From the NCBI RefSeq assembly GCF_013167895.1, contig NZ_BLWC01000001.1, forward strand, positions 2,170,001-2,234,000: DNA of 64,000 nucleotides, given 5' to 3'. The notes beneath the pieces were generated by a model. That model was not told the DNA's origin. It saw only the letters and a list, made by a program, of their open reading frames with translations, and made no database searches. The position numbers and the translations under genes were made by a program. The stretch is from Streptomyces fulvorobeus (GTDB lineage Bacteria > Actinomycetota > Actinomycetes > Streptomycetales > Streptomycetaceae). Below, piece after piece: positions 19,161-30,600 of the stretch (positions within the stretch are counted from its first letter, which is position 1; each line of letters opens with the position of its first letter).

Positions 19161-20070
19161 GGTGCACCCTTTCGAAGCTGTTCGATCATGGCCACGGAGT
19201 CCGCTTGCGAGCGGGCTTCGGCCTGTAGCTGATGGTAGGCCGTCAACATGGGAAGAACGACCCGGCTATCTCGGTCTAGGCGCCCCTGAGTTGCCGACTC
19301 TGCGTAGACAACCATCGTCCGATCAGGGAGCGTGACGAGCCTGACCGGTAGGTCAAAGGCTCGCCGCTCACCGAGGGCGTACGGAGCGATTTGCAACACT
19401 GTGGTCGGCAGCTCGGCAACCGCAATGAGCCGGTCCAGCTGACCTGCCATGACCCCCGGCCCCCCGACCGGGCGATTGATGCAGCTTTCGTCCAGCACTG
19501 CGTAGATGAATGGCGGGGGAGTCCGCTCCAGGGACGCTTGTCGCTCAGCGAGCAGAGCCAGCCGTTCCTCTGCCTGATGCTGTGTGATCGCTCCCCGCCG
19601 CACCGCTCCCATGGCGATGGCTGCCGCGTAGGAGCACGACAGAGCGGAGATCGAATGGGCGTGCCTGGTCGCAAGGCTGCGCGCCGACAGCGGCGGGGGC
19701 GGCGGCCCTGCCCCCTAGGTACCGCACCTGGCCGGTGTACGCCCGGCAGTTGTGCGCCTCGCGCCCCGAACCGGCCCCGGTCGTCCACCTTCTCCTGGCG
19801 GACGGTCGGGGCCTCGTGCTGTCGCGCGCTGCTGGGGCAGCGTCGGTCAAGTCACAGGCGACTGCTTAAGGTTGCACGCGAATTGCCCCGGCTGTCGCCG
19901 GGGGACGGGGGCGTTCTGGCGTTCATGATCCGGGACGACTTGGACCGGCTCCACTCGCAGCGCTCGGCCAGGTCGAGCCCGGACAGGCCGGCATCCCGAC
20001 AGAGTTCCGCGAGACGATCCGCGAGAGCCCGCCGGGCCTGCTGGGCACTGGAGGATGGGGAAAGAGCCAT
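19157..20070 (-). pseudogene. XRE/DUF5753 regulator (WhiJ-like), broken
   Basis: Two ends of one regulator survive in different frames. 20070 to about 19890 encodes the XRE helix-turn-helix (RRALADRLAELCRDAGLSGLDLAERCEWSRSK) and runs to a stop at 19852. About 19690 to 19157 encodes the C-terminal half of the DUF5753 sensor domain (MGAVRRGAITQHQAEERLALL, LPTTVLQIAPYALGE, TMVVYAESATQG). The total span of 914 bp matches a normal 280-300-residue protein, but about 230 bp in the middle has stops in the C-terminal frame and no recognisable DUF5753 sequence, so more than one indel is needed. A short C-terminal product could still start at 19612. The break probably leaves the DUF397 genes without their regulator. 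Confidence 0.65.
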
Positions 20071-20079
20071 GGTGCGTGA

Positions 20080-20610
20080 TCAGTCCGGCCGGTACTCCGC
20101 GTGAGGGATCGCGCGCTGCCATGCTGCCTCATAGGCCGTCGCGTACTGTGCGGCCAACGCCGGATCGTGGAGTACCTCCATGCGCGGGCCGGTCCACTGC
20201 CCCTCGCCGCTGAAGTGGTGAAGGATCACGGTTTCCCTGTCCATCACCCACCCGTCCAGCGCGGGGAGCAGCAGATCACGCGCCCGCGAACGGGGCAGCC
20301 AACGCACATCCTCACCCGCCGCGACATTGGTGAAGGTGCCGTCGTACTCGTACCGGACGTAGTCGCTCAGCGGCTCGGACACGACTTGCAGCCGCCGCAT
20401 GACCACACCCCGGCCGGTCGTCTCGGCCACCACGTCCAGCCACGAGCGCCACCACGATTCACGGTCGGCCGGGTCGTACCGGTGACCTTCCTGCCAGCGG
20501 ATGAACTCGGGGTCATCCCGCATGTAACTGTCCCGCATCTCCAGGTGCATCGCTGAGCGCTGCGCCTTTGCGAGGGCTTCACGTACCGCTGTTGCCACCG
20601 TTGTCCTCAC
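20080..20610 (-). CDS. DUF6879 family protein
   Basis: 176 residues from a GTG at 20610. It matches the DUF6879 pattern: HLEMRDSYMRDDPEF near the N-terminus, a WWRSWLDVV segment, then RLQVVSEPLSDYVRYEY, AGEDVRWLPR and a C-terminal AAWQRAIPHAEY. Members of this family are usually found beside WhiJ-type XRE and DUF397 genes, as here, where it lies 9 bp upstream of the regulator. The molecular role is unknown; an accessory or anti-sigma-like function has been suggested for neighbours in the whiJ locus, but nothing here demonstrates it. Confidence 0.78.
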   Translation of the reverse strand: MRTTVATAVREALAKAQRSAMHLEMRDSYMRDDPEFIRWQEGHRYDPADRESWWRSWLDVVAETTGRGVVMRRLQVVSEPLSDYVRYEYDGTFTNVAAGEDVRWLPRSRARDLLLPALDGWVMDRETVILHHFSGEGQWTGPRMEVLHDPALAAQYATAYEAAWQRAIPHAEYRPD

Positions 20611-20765
20611 TGTCCGGGCGGGGGTTGAACTGAAGCATGTGCGCGGGCAGACGGATCATCGTCTCGTGGTCCGGTACGTCCGTGGAGCGGCCCGGAACGG
20701 AGCCCACTTCCTCTGCCGCCCGAACGGTCTCCTCGTCCGCCTTACACGTGATCAGCGTCAAGGCC
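20579..20765 (-). pseudogene. possible small protein remnant upstream of the DUF6879 gene
   Basis: An open stretch ending at 20579 reads LTLITCKADEETVRAAEEV and DHETMIRLPAHMLQFNPRP. It has plausible protein composition and overlaps the DUF6879 start by 32 bp, as coupled genes often do. Upstream of about 20765 the same frame loses sensible composition, while another frame (GIPVLDFGGPDSAEDVDEAM) looks better, so a frameshift is likely. No family is recognised. Confidence 0.3.
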
Positions 20766-21079
20766 GCATCCGCATCGCCTCGTCGACGTCCTCCGCCGAG
20801 TCCGGTCCCCCGAAGTCGAGCACCGGGATGCCCTTCCTCCTCGACCGTCACTGTCGTCCGTCTTCAGAGCCACCAGGTCATGGTGCCCACGCCATAACCC
20901 CCTGCGATGTACGTCTGCGAGCGGCCTCACCCCACGTCGGCACCGATCCTCCCGGCGACGAACCGGGCCGCAGGTACCGCCTGGCACACCCACCGCGTCA
21001 CCTTCCGGCGGGCGGCTCCTCCGTCTACCGAGGTCGTCCGCCATGACACACCTGAAGAACTCCCCCGGAGAACGGCGAA
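20766..21079. other. no confident gene
   Basis: This stretch lies between the WhiJ-like cluster and the immunity gene. The minus strand holds a possible frameshifted continuation of the small remnant up to about 20900. Beyond that there are only short open stretches of skewed, arginine-rich composition. I see no promoter, repeat or RNA signal I would defend. Confidence 0.4.
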
Positions 21080-21110
21080 CGGGCCCCGGAGACAGTGTCT
21101 CCGGGGCCCG
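21080..21110 (-). terminator. strong hairpin terminator after toxin-immunity genes
   Basis: A perfect 15-bp stem (CGGGCCCCGGAGACA at 21080-21094 with its complement at 21096-21110) has a single base between the arms, so the innermost pairs must open to form a loop. It lies 62 bp past the immunity gene stop. Confidence 0.75.
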
Positions 21111-21171
21111 CCGATTCATCCGATTGGCGCCGACGGACTCCCCCGCGCGCCGAGGCCCGCGGGGGCGGCTC

Positions 21172-21693
21172 TCACAGCCGCAGTCGGCCCACGTGCCTCA
21201 GCACGTCCGCCCAGGAGTCGTCGGGGCCGGTGGCGGAGAGCCGGGCGTACTCCGGGCCCGCCACCCACTCCAGGAAGAACGTGGTGAAGTCGTCCGCCGC
21301 CTTCTCGAACGCGGCGGACATCCACCATTCGACCCCGGTGTCCGGGAAGTACCAGACCTCGCCCGACGACCGGTTGACGAAGAACGGCTCGTCGGAGACG
21401 ACCCCGGGGCAGAACCACTCCGCACGGCCGAGGGTGACCGGGGCCCCCTCGACCGGGTCGGTGTGGAACTGCATCCCGTCGACCGTGGTGGCACCGAAGA
21501 CGGTGACGTCACCACAGGTCGCTCCGTCGGCGACGGTCAGAAACTCCCTGACCTGTTCCGGCAGCCCGGCCCCGATGCTCTCGGGGCCGGCTCCGGCGGG
21601 CAGCGAGTTCATCATGCGCCACTCCTCCTGGGTGGAGACCGCCACGCGCAACTCCTCCACGACCCGCCGAAGCTCGTCATTCACCGTGCACAC
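21172..21693 (-). CDS. SUKH (SMI1/KNR4-like) immunity protein
   Basis: Up to 173 residues, acidic and aromatic-rich. LPEQVREFLTVADGATCGDVTVFG matches the start of the SMI1/KNR4 fold; VVSDEPFFVNRSSGEVWYFPDTG and AAFEKAADDFTTFFLEW match its later strands and last helix. SUKH proteins neutralise nuclease toxins of polymorphic toxin systems. The gene starts directly after the RHS toxin stop (TAG then GTG at 21693), and a second GTG at 21684 with AGGTG in front is also possible. The position fixes it as the cognate immunity gene of the HNH-like toxin tip. Confidence 0.8.
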   Translation of the reverse strand: MCTVNDELRRVVEELRVAVSTQEEWRMMNSLPAGAGPESIGAGLPEQVREFLTVADGATCGDVTVFGATTVDGMQFHTDPVEGAPVTLGRAEWFCPGVVSDEPFFVNRSSGEVWYFPDTGVEWWMSAAFEKAADDFTTFFLEWVAGPEYARLSATGPDDSWADVLRHVGRLRL

Positions 21694-24600
21694 CTACCAT
21701 TCGACCTTGATCTTGATCGGGGTGAAATCGTCCAGGTTCTTGATCTGGGGCCAGATCTGCTGGGTACCGATGTGCCAGTTGGTGAACCGGTCCAGCATCT
21801 TGAGATTACCGGCCGCGTCGGCACCGCCGAGTTGCAGCTCGTGGACGTGGTCGGGGTCCATCCGGTTGAGAATCCGGTCCTTGAGCTTGTCGGCGAAGGC
21901 CGGGTTCGTCGACCCGTACTGGTCGTAGACCCGCTTGATCAGGTCACCCTTGTAGTTCTTGGTGATCTGCTTGTTGCGCTTGACCGGGTTGGGCGCCTTG
22001 AAGAGCTTCCCCTGGTCGCTCAGCTTCTGCAGAGCCGCCGCCTTCTTGGCGAACTCGAACTTCGACATCCCCTGCTGGTACTTGACCGTGACCTCGGCCG
22101 GTCCGCAGTTCGCGTTGTGTACGAGGACGCTCTGCCCCGCGACGACCACGTAGTACGTGTGGACGGCGTCGACGGTCAGATTGTGGACGCGTGCGGTGCG
22201 GTGCTGGTGATCGACCGCGGTGACCTGGACCCAGGTGCCGCTGGAGGTGCGCAGCCAGGCGCCGGGTTCGAGGTCGACCGCCTCCGCCCAGCGGCCCGCG
22301 TCGGGCAGCCAGTAGGTGTGCGCCTCGGTGGAGGTGATGTTGGCGGTCCGCTTCCCGTCCCGGCCGTCCACGTCGACGGTCAGGGTGACAAGGTCCTTTC
22401 CGCCCTTGCTGCTGAGGGTGTCGGTCACCTCCCGGCTGCGGGTGTCACCGGACTCGACGTCGGTGGAGAGGACGTGGTCGCCCTCGCGCAGTTCCTCGAT
22501 GGCCTTGGTGGAGCCGTCGGCCATCACCACCCGGGTTCCGGGAACGAAGCTGTTGGTGCACTTGGGCGCTTCGGGCTCCTTCTTCGGGGCCCCGGGTGTG
22601 TCACCGTCGGCCTTGCGGGCCGTGCTGCTCGCGTCGGCGACGTCGTCGACCTTGTCCGCGGCCTTGGTGGCGTCTCCGGCCGAGTCGGCCGCGTCGAGGC
22701 CCTTCTTCGCGTATTTGCCGGCCTTGACGGCCGTCGCCCCGTACCCCACGAGCGGGATCGCGGAGGCCATGGACAGGGCGGCGTCGGCGTAGTTGCCCTC
22801 GGCCGCGTACCAGATGCCGTTGGCGACGTCCGCGACCTCGCCGACCACCGGGATCAGGCCGACCACGTCGAGTGCGGCATGACCGATGTCGGACAGCGAC
22901 AGGCCGAACAGGTGGCCGTCCAGCTCCACGAAGGTGACCGGGTTGCCACCCGCGAAGGCGTAGCGGTTACCGGTGAACGGGTCCGTGGCCAGCGACATGT
23001 CGGCGAGCGCCCCGCCGTAGGAGTCGCGGGTCGTGAAGCGGTTCAGACCGGGGTCGTAGTTGCGGAAGCCCATGTCGTACGTGCCGGAGCCCTTGTCCCA
23101 GCGGGACGAGTTGAACCGGAAGGCGTTGTACGACTCCTTGCCCGCGTTCCCCGCATCCGGCTTGTCCGCGCCGGTGAACTGCGACGCGTCGTCCTTGCCG
23201 TACGCGGTGTACCCGTACGTCGCGCGGGTCCTGCCATCCTCCTTGGTGATCGCCTCGATGTCGCCGCGCGGGCTGGTCGTGTACTGCGAGTACTCCTTGG
23301 TGCCGTCGTCCTTGTGCTTGATCTGGGTGGCCTGCTGGCCGGACGGAAGGTACTGGTAGGACTTGTCGGCCTTGCCGTCCAGCTCCTCGCGCAGGACCTG
23401 GCTGTCCAGACCGAGGTAGGTGAACGCCGTGGTCTTGGACTCGGCGCCGGAGGTGACCTGGGAGACGGTCCGGTCGAACGGGTCGTAGGTGTAGGACGTG
23501 GTCACCGCCGCCGCACCGGACCCCGCACGGGCCTTCACCTGGCGGTCGAAGCCGTCGTAGGTGTACTTCTGCGCGGTCTCGCCGCCGATGCTGACGGTGT
23601 CGAGCCGGCCGAGCGGGTCGTAGTTGTAGGTGGAGGAGATGCCTTCGGCACTCGCGCTCAGCAGCCGGTTGCGGTCGTAGCGCTGGGTCGTGGTGACGTC
23701 GTCGACCGTCTGCTCGATGACGTTGCTGTTGCGGTCGTAGGTGTAGGACTCGGTGGCCGGCGAGTCACCGGTCTTCTCGGCCTTGGTGACCCGGTCCTGG
23801 GGGTCGTACTCGAAGGTGTGGGTGTTGTTGATGTACGCCGAGTTGTCGTCGGCGTTCATCAGTTTCAGTACGTCCTTGGAGCGGTGCCCGTTGGGCGAGT
23901 ACTCCAGGTCGTGCTGGGAGACGACGGTTCCGCCCGAGGTCTTCTCGACGGACTGCTTGACCGAGCCGTCCAGGTAGTAGGACATGTCGAGCGTGTTGCC
24001 GTTGGGCCGGGTCTGCTTGAGCAGCTGCCCCCGGGCGGTGTACGACAACGTGGTGACCTGCTGGTTGCCCGCCGTCGCCGAGTCCGCGTTGGTCACCTTC
24101 GCGACCAGCTCGCGCGCGTCGTACTCGATCTTCGACCAGGTCAGGTCGTGGGTGGAGGTGACGGGGTTGCCGTTGGCGTCGTAGGTCAGCGCGGTGGAGT
24201 GCTTGACGGTGCCGGCGGCGACCTCCTCGACCTTGGAGATGCGGTTTCCGCCGTCGTAGGCGATCCGGTACGTGTCGATCTTGGCGCCGGAGGAGTTGTC
24301 CTTGACCTCCACCATGGCGCCGTTGGCGTCGTACCTGTAGGTGAAGTCCTTCTTCTCGGTGTCGGTCTCGCCGGTGTTGGACCGGACCAGCTTCACCGCG
24401 TCGGCGAGGACCGTTCCGTTGGCCTGGTCGCTGACGCTGACCTTCTGCGGACCGTCCTCGACGAACGCGTAGCTGCCGAGCGAGACCCACGTGCCGGTGT
24501 TCTGCGTCTGGTTGACGGTCTTGGTGACGCTGCCACCGCTGTGGTCGATCGTGAACTTGGCGTCGCTCGCCGCCCCCGTCATCTTCGGGTGGCGTACGAG

Positions 24601-27600
24601 GACCTCGTAGGTGCCCTTCTGCGGGATGTTCAGCTGCCACACGAACTGGTCCGCGCCCGAACCGGCCGGGTGCGAGTAGGTGTCGTAGCCGTACTGCTGC
24701 TCGGCCTGGGATCGCGCCCAGTTGCCCCGGTTGGTGGAGTTGTTGAAGTCCGAGCTGTCGACCAGGACCACCTGCTTGCCGACGGGCACACCGTCGTCGG
24801 AGCGGGCCCGCTGGTTACCGGAGTCGAAGAAGTCCCAGGTCATGGTGCGCTGCTGGGACCCACCGGCCGAGGTCATGGTGTTCTTCGTCTGCTGGCCCAG
24901 GTCGTTGTACTCGTAGGACGTGGAGATGTCCCACGGGTCCTTCGCGGTCCGGGTCCAGCCGTTGTCGAAGTAGCTGTACTCGGTGATGTTGCGGACGCTC
25001 TGGCCGTCCGACGGCGGGGCCGATACGGAGCTCAGGTTGCCGACGGAGTCGTAGAAGTAGAACGTCGAGTCGGGTGTGCTGTAGCGCGTCGCGTCCTTGT
25101 CGAACGGCGACCGCTCCTCCTTGACCCGGTTCAGCTCGTCGTACACGGTCTCCGACGTGAAGTCGCTGTCGTCGTCCGTGGTCTCGACACCGCGCGGCGT
25201 GATCGTCTTCGTGCGGTTGCCCACCTGGTCGTACGCGTACCTGGTGGTGCGGTAGGTGACGCCTCCCGCACCGTCCTTCGAGAACGGCACCTTCGACTCG
25301 ACGAGCCCGCCGCGCTCGTCGTACGTGGCGAGCGCCTCGTTGCCCTCGGAGTCCGTCTTGCCGACGGTGAGGCCGTCGAGGTCGTACCTGACGGTGGTGA
25401 AGTTGCCGATGGCGTCCGTGGTCTTCACCACGCGGTGGTTCAGGTCGTTGGTGAAGGAGGTGGTGTAGTCGTCGGGGTCGGCGCTGGCGTTCTTCTTCGG
25501 GTCGGACACCTTGACGACGTTTCCGACGTTGTCGTACGCCGTGGTGACCTTCCCGCCGTCCGAGTCGGCCATTTCGACCGGCTGGTACACCGCGTCGTAC
25601 CGGGTCGTCGAGGTGTGGTCCCCGACGGTCGGGGTCTCGTTGCCCCGGGGGTCGGTGATCGTGGTGACGTTGCCGACCTTGTCGTAGGTGGCGGTCGTCC
25701 TGCGGACCGGGTCCGTCGCCTCGTCACCGGGCATGGTCGCCGCGGTGAGCTGGTCGGCCCTGTCGTACACGGAGTCGGACGGCGAGCCGTTCGGCGAGAA
25801 CGTCCGCGTGATGTTGTCGTTCGCGTCGTAGACGGGGGCCGGCGTCGTGATGAAGTCCCCGGACGCCTGGTCCTTCGGCTCCTTCTTCTCCAGGGGGCGG
25901 GCGAAGGTGTCGTAGGTCTGGGTGACCACGGCGCCCTTGGCGTTGGTGACCTTGCTGACGTTGCCGCGTTCGTCGTACACGAAGGTGGACCGGGCGTTGG
26001 TGGCGTCGGTGATCGTCGCCGGGTAGCCCACCGGCTGGAAGTCGCTGTTCACGGTCGCGTGACCGTTCGCGTCGATCGACTTCGTCAGCTGGCCGTACGT
26101 GTCGTACTCGGACCTCGCCGTGTAGTCGTCCGGGGTCGCCGTGGCGAGACCCTTGGGGTCGGTGACCGAGGTCAGGTTGCCCCGGGTGTCGTACCCGAAC
26201 TTCCAGGTGCGGCCCGCGGGGGACCGCTTCTCGAAGAGATCGGCGATATGGCCGTTCAGGCCGGTGGAATAGGTGTAGGTACGGGCCGGGGTGCCGTTCT
26301 TGTTGGCCTCGGCGTCCTTCTGCTCCAGCGGGTAGCCGGTCTTCTGGTCGTAGACCCAGGTGGTGACCGCCCCGTTGGCCTCCTCCAGCCGGGTGACGTT
26401 GTTGTCCGCGTCCCAGTTCAGCTTCGTCGTCTCCGACTTGGCGTTCGTGATCTGCGTGGCACGCCCGTACCCGTCGAGCACCTGCGTGGTGACGTGGTTC
26501 TCCGCGTCCGTCACCTTGGTCTCGATCACCGAGCCCGCCGTGCCGTCCGGGTCGGTGTACACGAAGCCCGTGGTGCCGCCGAGGCGGTCGGTGATCTGCT
26601 GGGTGCGCCAGTGGAACTTCGGGTCGTCGCCCTCGTTCGGGTAGTAGTAGTCGAGCGAGGTGGAATGGGAGCGCGGGTCGGTCGTCCTGACCAGCTTGAC
26701 GTTCTTGTTGCCCTGCGTGGCGTCGTACTCGAAGCGGAACACCTTCGGCTGGGCCGAGCCCGCGCCGTCGGTGAGGGTGGTGAGCAGCCCCTTGTCCGAG
26801 TACGCGAAGGTCAGCCTGCGCCCCGAGATGTCGGTCATCGACTTGAGGTGGTCGATGATCTTCGGGTTGCTGCTCTCCGCCTTGGAGTAGTAGTCCAGGG
26901 TGAGCGACTGCCGGCCGGCCGGGTCGGTGATGTACCGGAGGAACTTGACCGGCTTGTTGTTGGACTTGCGCTCCTCGTAGGTGAAGAGCTGTGTGTTGCC
27001 GTTCTTGTCCACCGTCGAGGTGACGTAGCCGTCGCAGTCGAAGAAGAACCGGGTACGGTCCGGACGGGTCAGCGACCACGCCTGCGGGTCACCGTCCTTG
27101 TTCGGCGTGCAGTCCACGCCGGAGCCCTGCTCCAGCAGGTAGTGCACGCCCGCGGGCGCCTTCCACGACCCGTCGTCCTGCTTGCGGAAGATGTGCGAGG
27201 TGCCGTCGCCGTCCGGCAGGGTCACCTCGCGCGGGTTCGGGTTGGGGTGGAAGTCGAGCGCCGCGCCCAGGCGCAGCGGAGAGGCGGCCTGCGCCGACCA
27301 GCCGTGGCCCAGGACGGTGTCCGAGGTGTCGAGCGAGTTGTAGGCGAAGCGGGCGAACGTCGACAGGCCGCGGCCCGGGTTGCTGAGTGCGTTGTACTGC
27401 CAGACGGTGTTGCCCGCGTACACGTTGTTCATGAGCGTGCCGCCGCCACCGGTGTTCTTCCCCGAGTACGAGAAGAACTTCTCCATGCCCAGCTGGTCGG
27501 AGGTCGGGTCCTCCACGCGCACGTTCTGCGCGAGCGGCGGGATGGAATCGGTGGCCGAGAGCCAGGTGCCCGCCGTGTTGTTGCGCAGGTCCCACTTGAG

Positions 27601-30600
27601 GACGTAGTCGAGGCGCTTGTTGCCGGAGTCCGAGTTGATCGGGGTCTTCAGCTGCGCCTTGACGGTGACGGTCTCACCGGGCAGGACGTCCTTGGGCAGC
27701 GGTGTCCGGAGCTGGTTGCCGCCGGTCGTGGCGTCCGTGCCGTCGGGCAGCGACCAGGTGTAGGAGAGGGCCTGGTCGGCCGCTTTCCACTCGGTGGTCG
27801 TGGTGTTGGTGAGGGTGACGTCGATGCCGTACTCGTCGCCCGGGATCATCCGCGCCGGGGTGTCGGGGGCGAAGTACGTGGAGGCTGTGGACTTGGTGAT
27901 GTACGTGACGACGAGCTGGGGCCGGAGCTGCTCCTCCTCGGCCTCGGATGACAGGAACACCGTGCGCTCCTGGGGGCCGCTCGGGGACTCGTCCCGGAGC
28001 TTGACCGCCACGCCCTTGTTCTCCGTGGGCTGGGAGACCCACTGCTGGGCCAGTGAGGTGAGCGTCCAGCTCTGGCGGGCCGGGTCGTTGGTGACCGTGC
28101 CCACGGTGTCCGCGACCGCCGTGCCCACGTCGCCGCCAGGTGCCGTCCACGGGGTGGTGGCGGTGGCGTTGTTCCAGCTCGCGGCGGTCTCGTCGAAGTC
28201 CTTGGTGAGTGCGCGGAGCTCGTAGACGGCGCCGTCACTGCCGGTGGTGGTCGTCGTGCCCCACAGGTCGAGCTGTGCCTCCAGCACGCGCGCGCCGGCG
28301 GGTACCTCGCTCAGCGAGGGGAACTTCAGCAGCGCCCGCGTCCTGCCGTAGGTGGCGGAGTTGTTGCCGACCGACAGCCACGGGTGGCTGATCCCCGACT
28401 CGGTGACCGCGTCGTGGCCGGTGGTGGGCTGGGCGCTGGTGAGCGTGGTGTCCGCCGCGTCGCCCTGGAGGACGACGGTCGTCCGGCCCGCGGTGGGCAG
28501 TCTGACGATCTGCGTGGGGGCCGGGATCACCTGCCCGTCGCGGGTCTTCACCGCGACCATGTAGTAGAAGACGTTCCCGAAGGTGTCCGCCGAGTCGGCC
28601 GGGGTCGGGGTGGCGGTGGAGTCGGTGAAGGACCTGCCGGTGGGCGCCACGGGCGCGAGCAGGGTCTGCGAGGACGGCGTGAAGGTCTGGAACACGCTGC
28701 GGTGTACCTGGTACTCCACGATGTCGTCGGCCGTGGAGACCGCGGACGGGTCGGCGTACGCGGACCAGTTCAGCTCGGCGCCGGTGGAGTGGATGACCCG
28801 GGGCGTGTCGAGGCTGACTCCGGGGCGGCCCCAGGTCAGCACGAGGCGGGGGAAGTTGGCGCTCTCGCCCTTGTACGCGAATTCGGCGGCCTCGTAGCGC
28901 GGGCCGCCCCTGGGCGCGGTGGTGGACTCGTCGGTGGCCTTGACGACGAAGCCGTTGTTGGCGTTGGTGCCGTTGATCCAGGACTGGACGGTGTCGGTGA
29001 CCCCGAAGGAGTGCCAGGTGTTGACGGTCCCGGCCCGCTTGGTGACGGTGGCGTCCTTGGTCAGCCGTACCGCGTCGGCGATGACCCCGTTGGAGGTGGT
29101 CACCGGGGTGTCGCCGAGGGCGACCTTGCCGGCGTTGCCCGCCTTGAAGGGGTGGCTGCCGAGCGTCTTCCACACCCCGCCCGTACCGGTGCGCTGGTCG
29201 ACGGTGTACGCCTTCGTACCCCCGTCGAACGTCACGGTGTACGGGGCGTTGGTGGCCCGGTCGGACGCCGGAACGCTGTGCACGTCGACCCGGTAGGTGC
29301 CGTCCGAGGGGAGCTTCGGCTGCCAGGTGTACGTGTCCCCGGCGACCGCGTCCTTGTTGAACAGGTAGTCCTTCTCGACCGCGTACTGCGTGAACGCGGT
29401 GTTCGAGGAAGCGGGCCAGGCGCCCTTGGCCGCGGTGGTCCCGGCGTCGCCGTCGTCGACGACGACCGAGGTGCCGGAGAGCTCACCCGTGATGTTCCGG
29501 GCACTGGCCCAGGTGGCGGTGGTCTCGTCCCAGGCCGCGGTGGCGCGGTGCGCCGCCAGGGGGACGTTCGTGTCGCCGGCGCTGTGCGTCTGGTCGTAGT
29601 ACAGCTTCAGGTCGGCGGAGTCCAGCTTCACCCCGGCCGGTACGCCGGTCAGCGGGAACCGCACCAGGGCACGGGAGGCCCCGCCGAGGCTCGTGGCGCC
29701 GACGGACATCCGCCAGTTGCCGTCGTAGTTCGCGGAGGGGTCGTCCGAGGAGATCATGACGTCCTGGGACTGGGTGGGCGTCGGCGCGATCGAGATGGTC
29801 GGGTCGATCACCACCGGGTAGCGCCGCTCGGGGGCCGCCAGCCACTTGGCGTCCGGGCGCAGGGTCAGCTCGTACGAGCCCTTGGAGCCCGAGAGCTTCT
29901 GCTCGACGGCGTCGCTGGAGGCCGTTCCGTACGCGGAAGCGGCGTCCTTCCTCGCGTCCGTCATGAACGGGGCGGGGATGACCAGCTCGGGCCGTCCGGG
30001 GCCGCCGCTCTCGCTGTGGAGGGCGATGGCACCGTTGTCCAGCTGCTCGGCCGCCAGGCCCCCGGTCTCCAGGGTGAAGGTGTACGCGGCGCCGCCGGCG
30101 GGCGGGGCGGTAAGGACGATGTCCTCCTTCACCGACCCGTGGCCCACGGTGTAACGGAGGTCCGCTCCGGTGCCCAGCGCGCCCGGGTAGGTGACGGCGT
30201 TGCCGGACACCTCGGGGGTGAGCTTCGCCTTCGCCGGCTTCTTGAGGCCGACGGTCACCCCGTGGCCGTTCTCGGTGGTGAAGCGGACGAGCCGGTCCGG
30301 GTCGGAACCGAACCGGGTCCCGGCGACGTTGGTGGTGTTGGCGTGGCTGAAGCCGTCACGGGCGGCGGGGCGTACCGCCGTGTCGATGGCCTTCCACTCC
30401 TTGCCCGACTCGTAGTGCGTCGGGGTGCCGGAGACCTCGGCCTGGACCCTGCCGTCCGAGAGCTTCCAGTAGCGGGCGCTGGGTGTGCGCCGCTCCTCGA
30501 TCTCGGCCGTCCGCCTGGGTGTGGGTGCCTCGCGCCCCGCGGGAAGACGTTCGTTGTCCGGCACCCCCTCGTCGGGAAGCGCGGGTGGCCGGGATCTCTT

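Noticed and set aside
20742..21119. Minus-strand open frame upstream of the WhiJ-like cluster
   Set aside because: Arginine-rich composition, no ribosome site, and it crosses the strong hairpin terminator.
21043..27951. A 2,302-codon open frame on the plus strand opposite the RHS toxin gene
   Set aside because: It is antisense to a gene with clear domains, has a valine/glycine/arginine-rich composition produced by the high-GC complement, and shows no motif or ribosome site.
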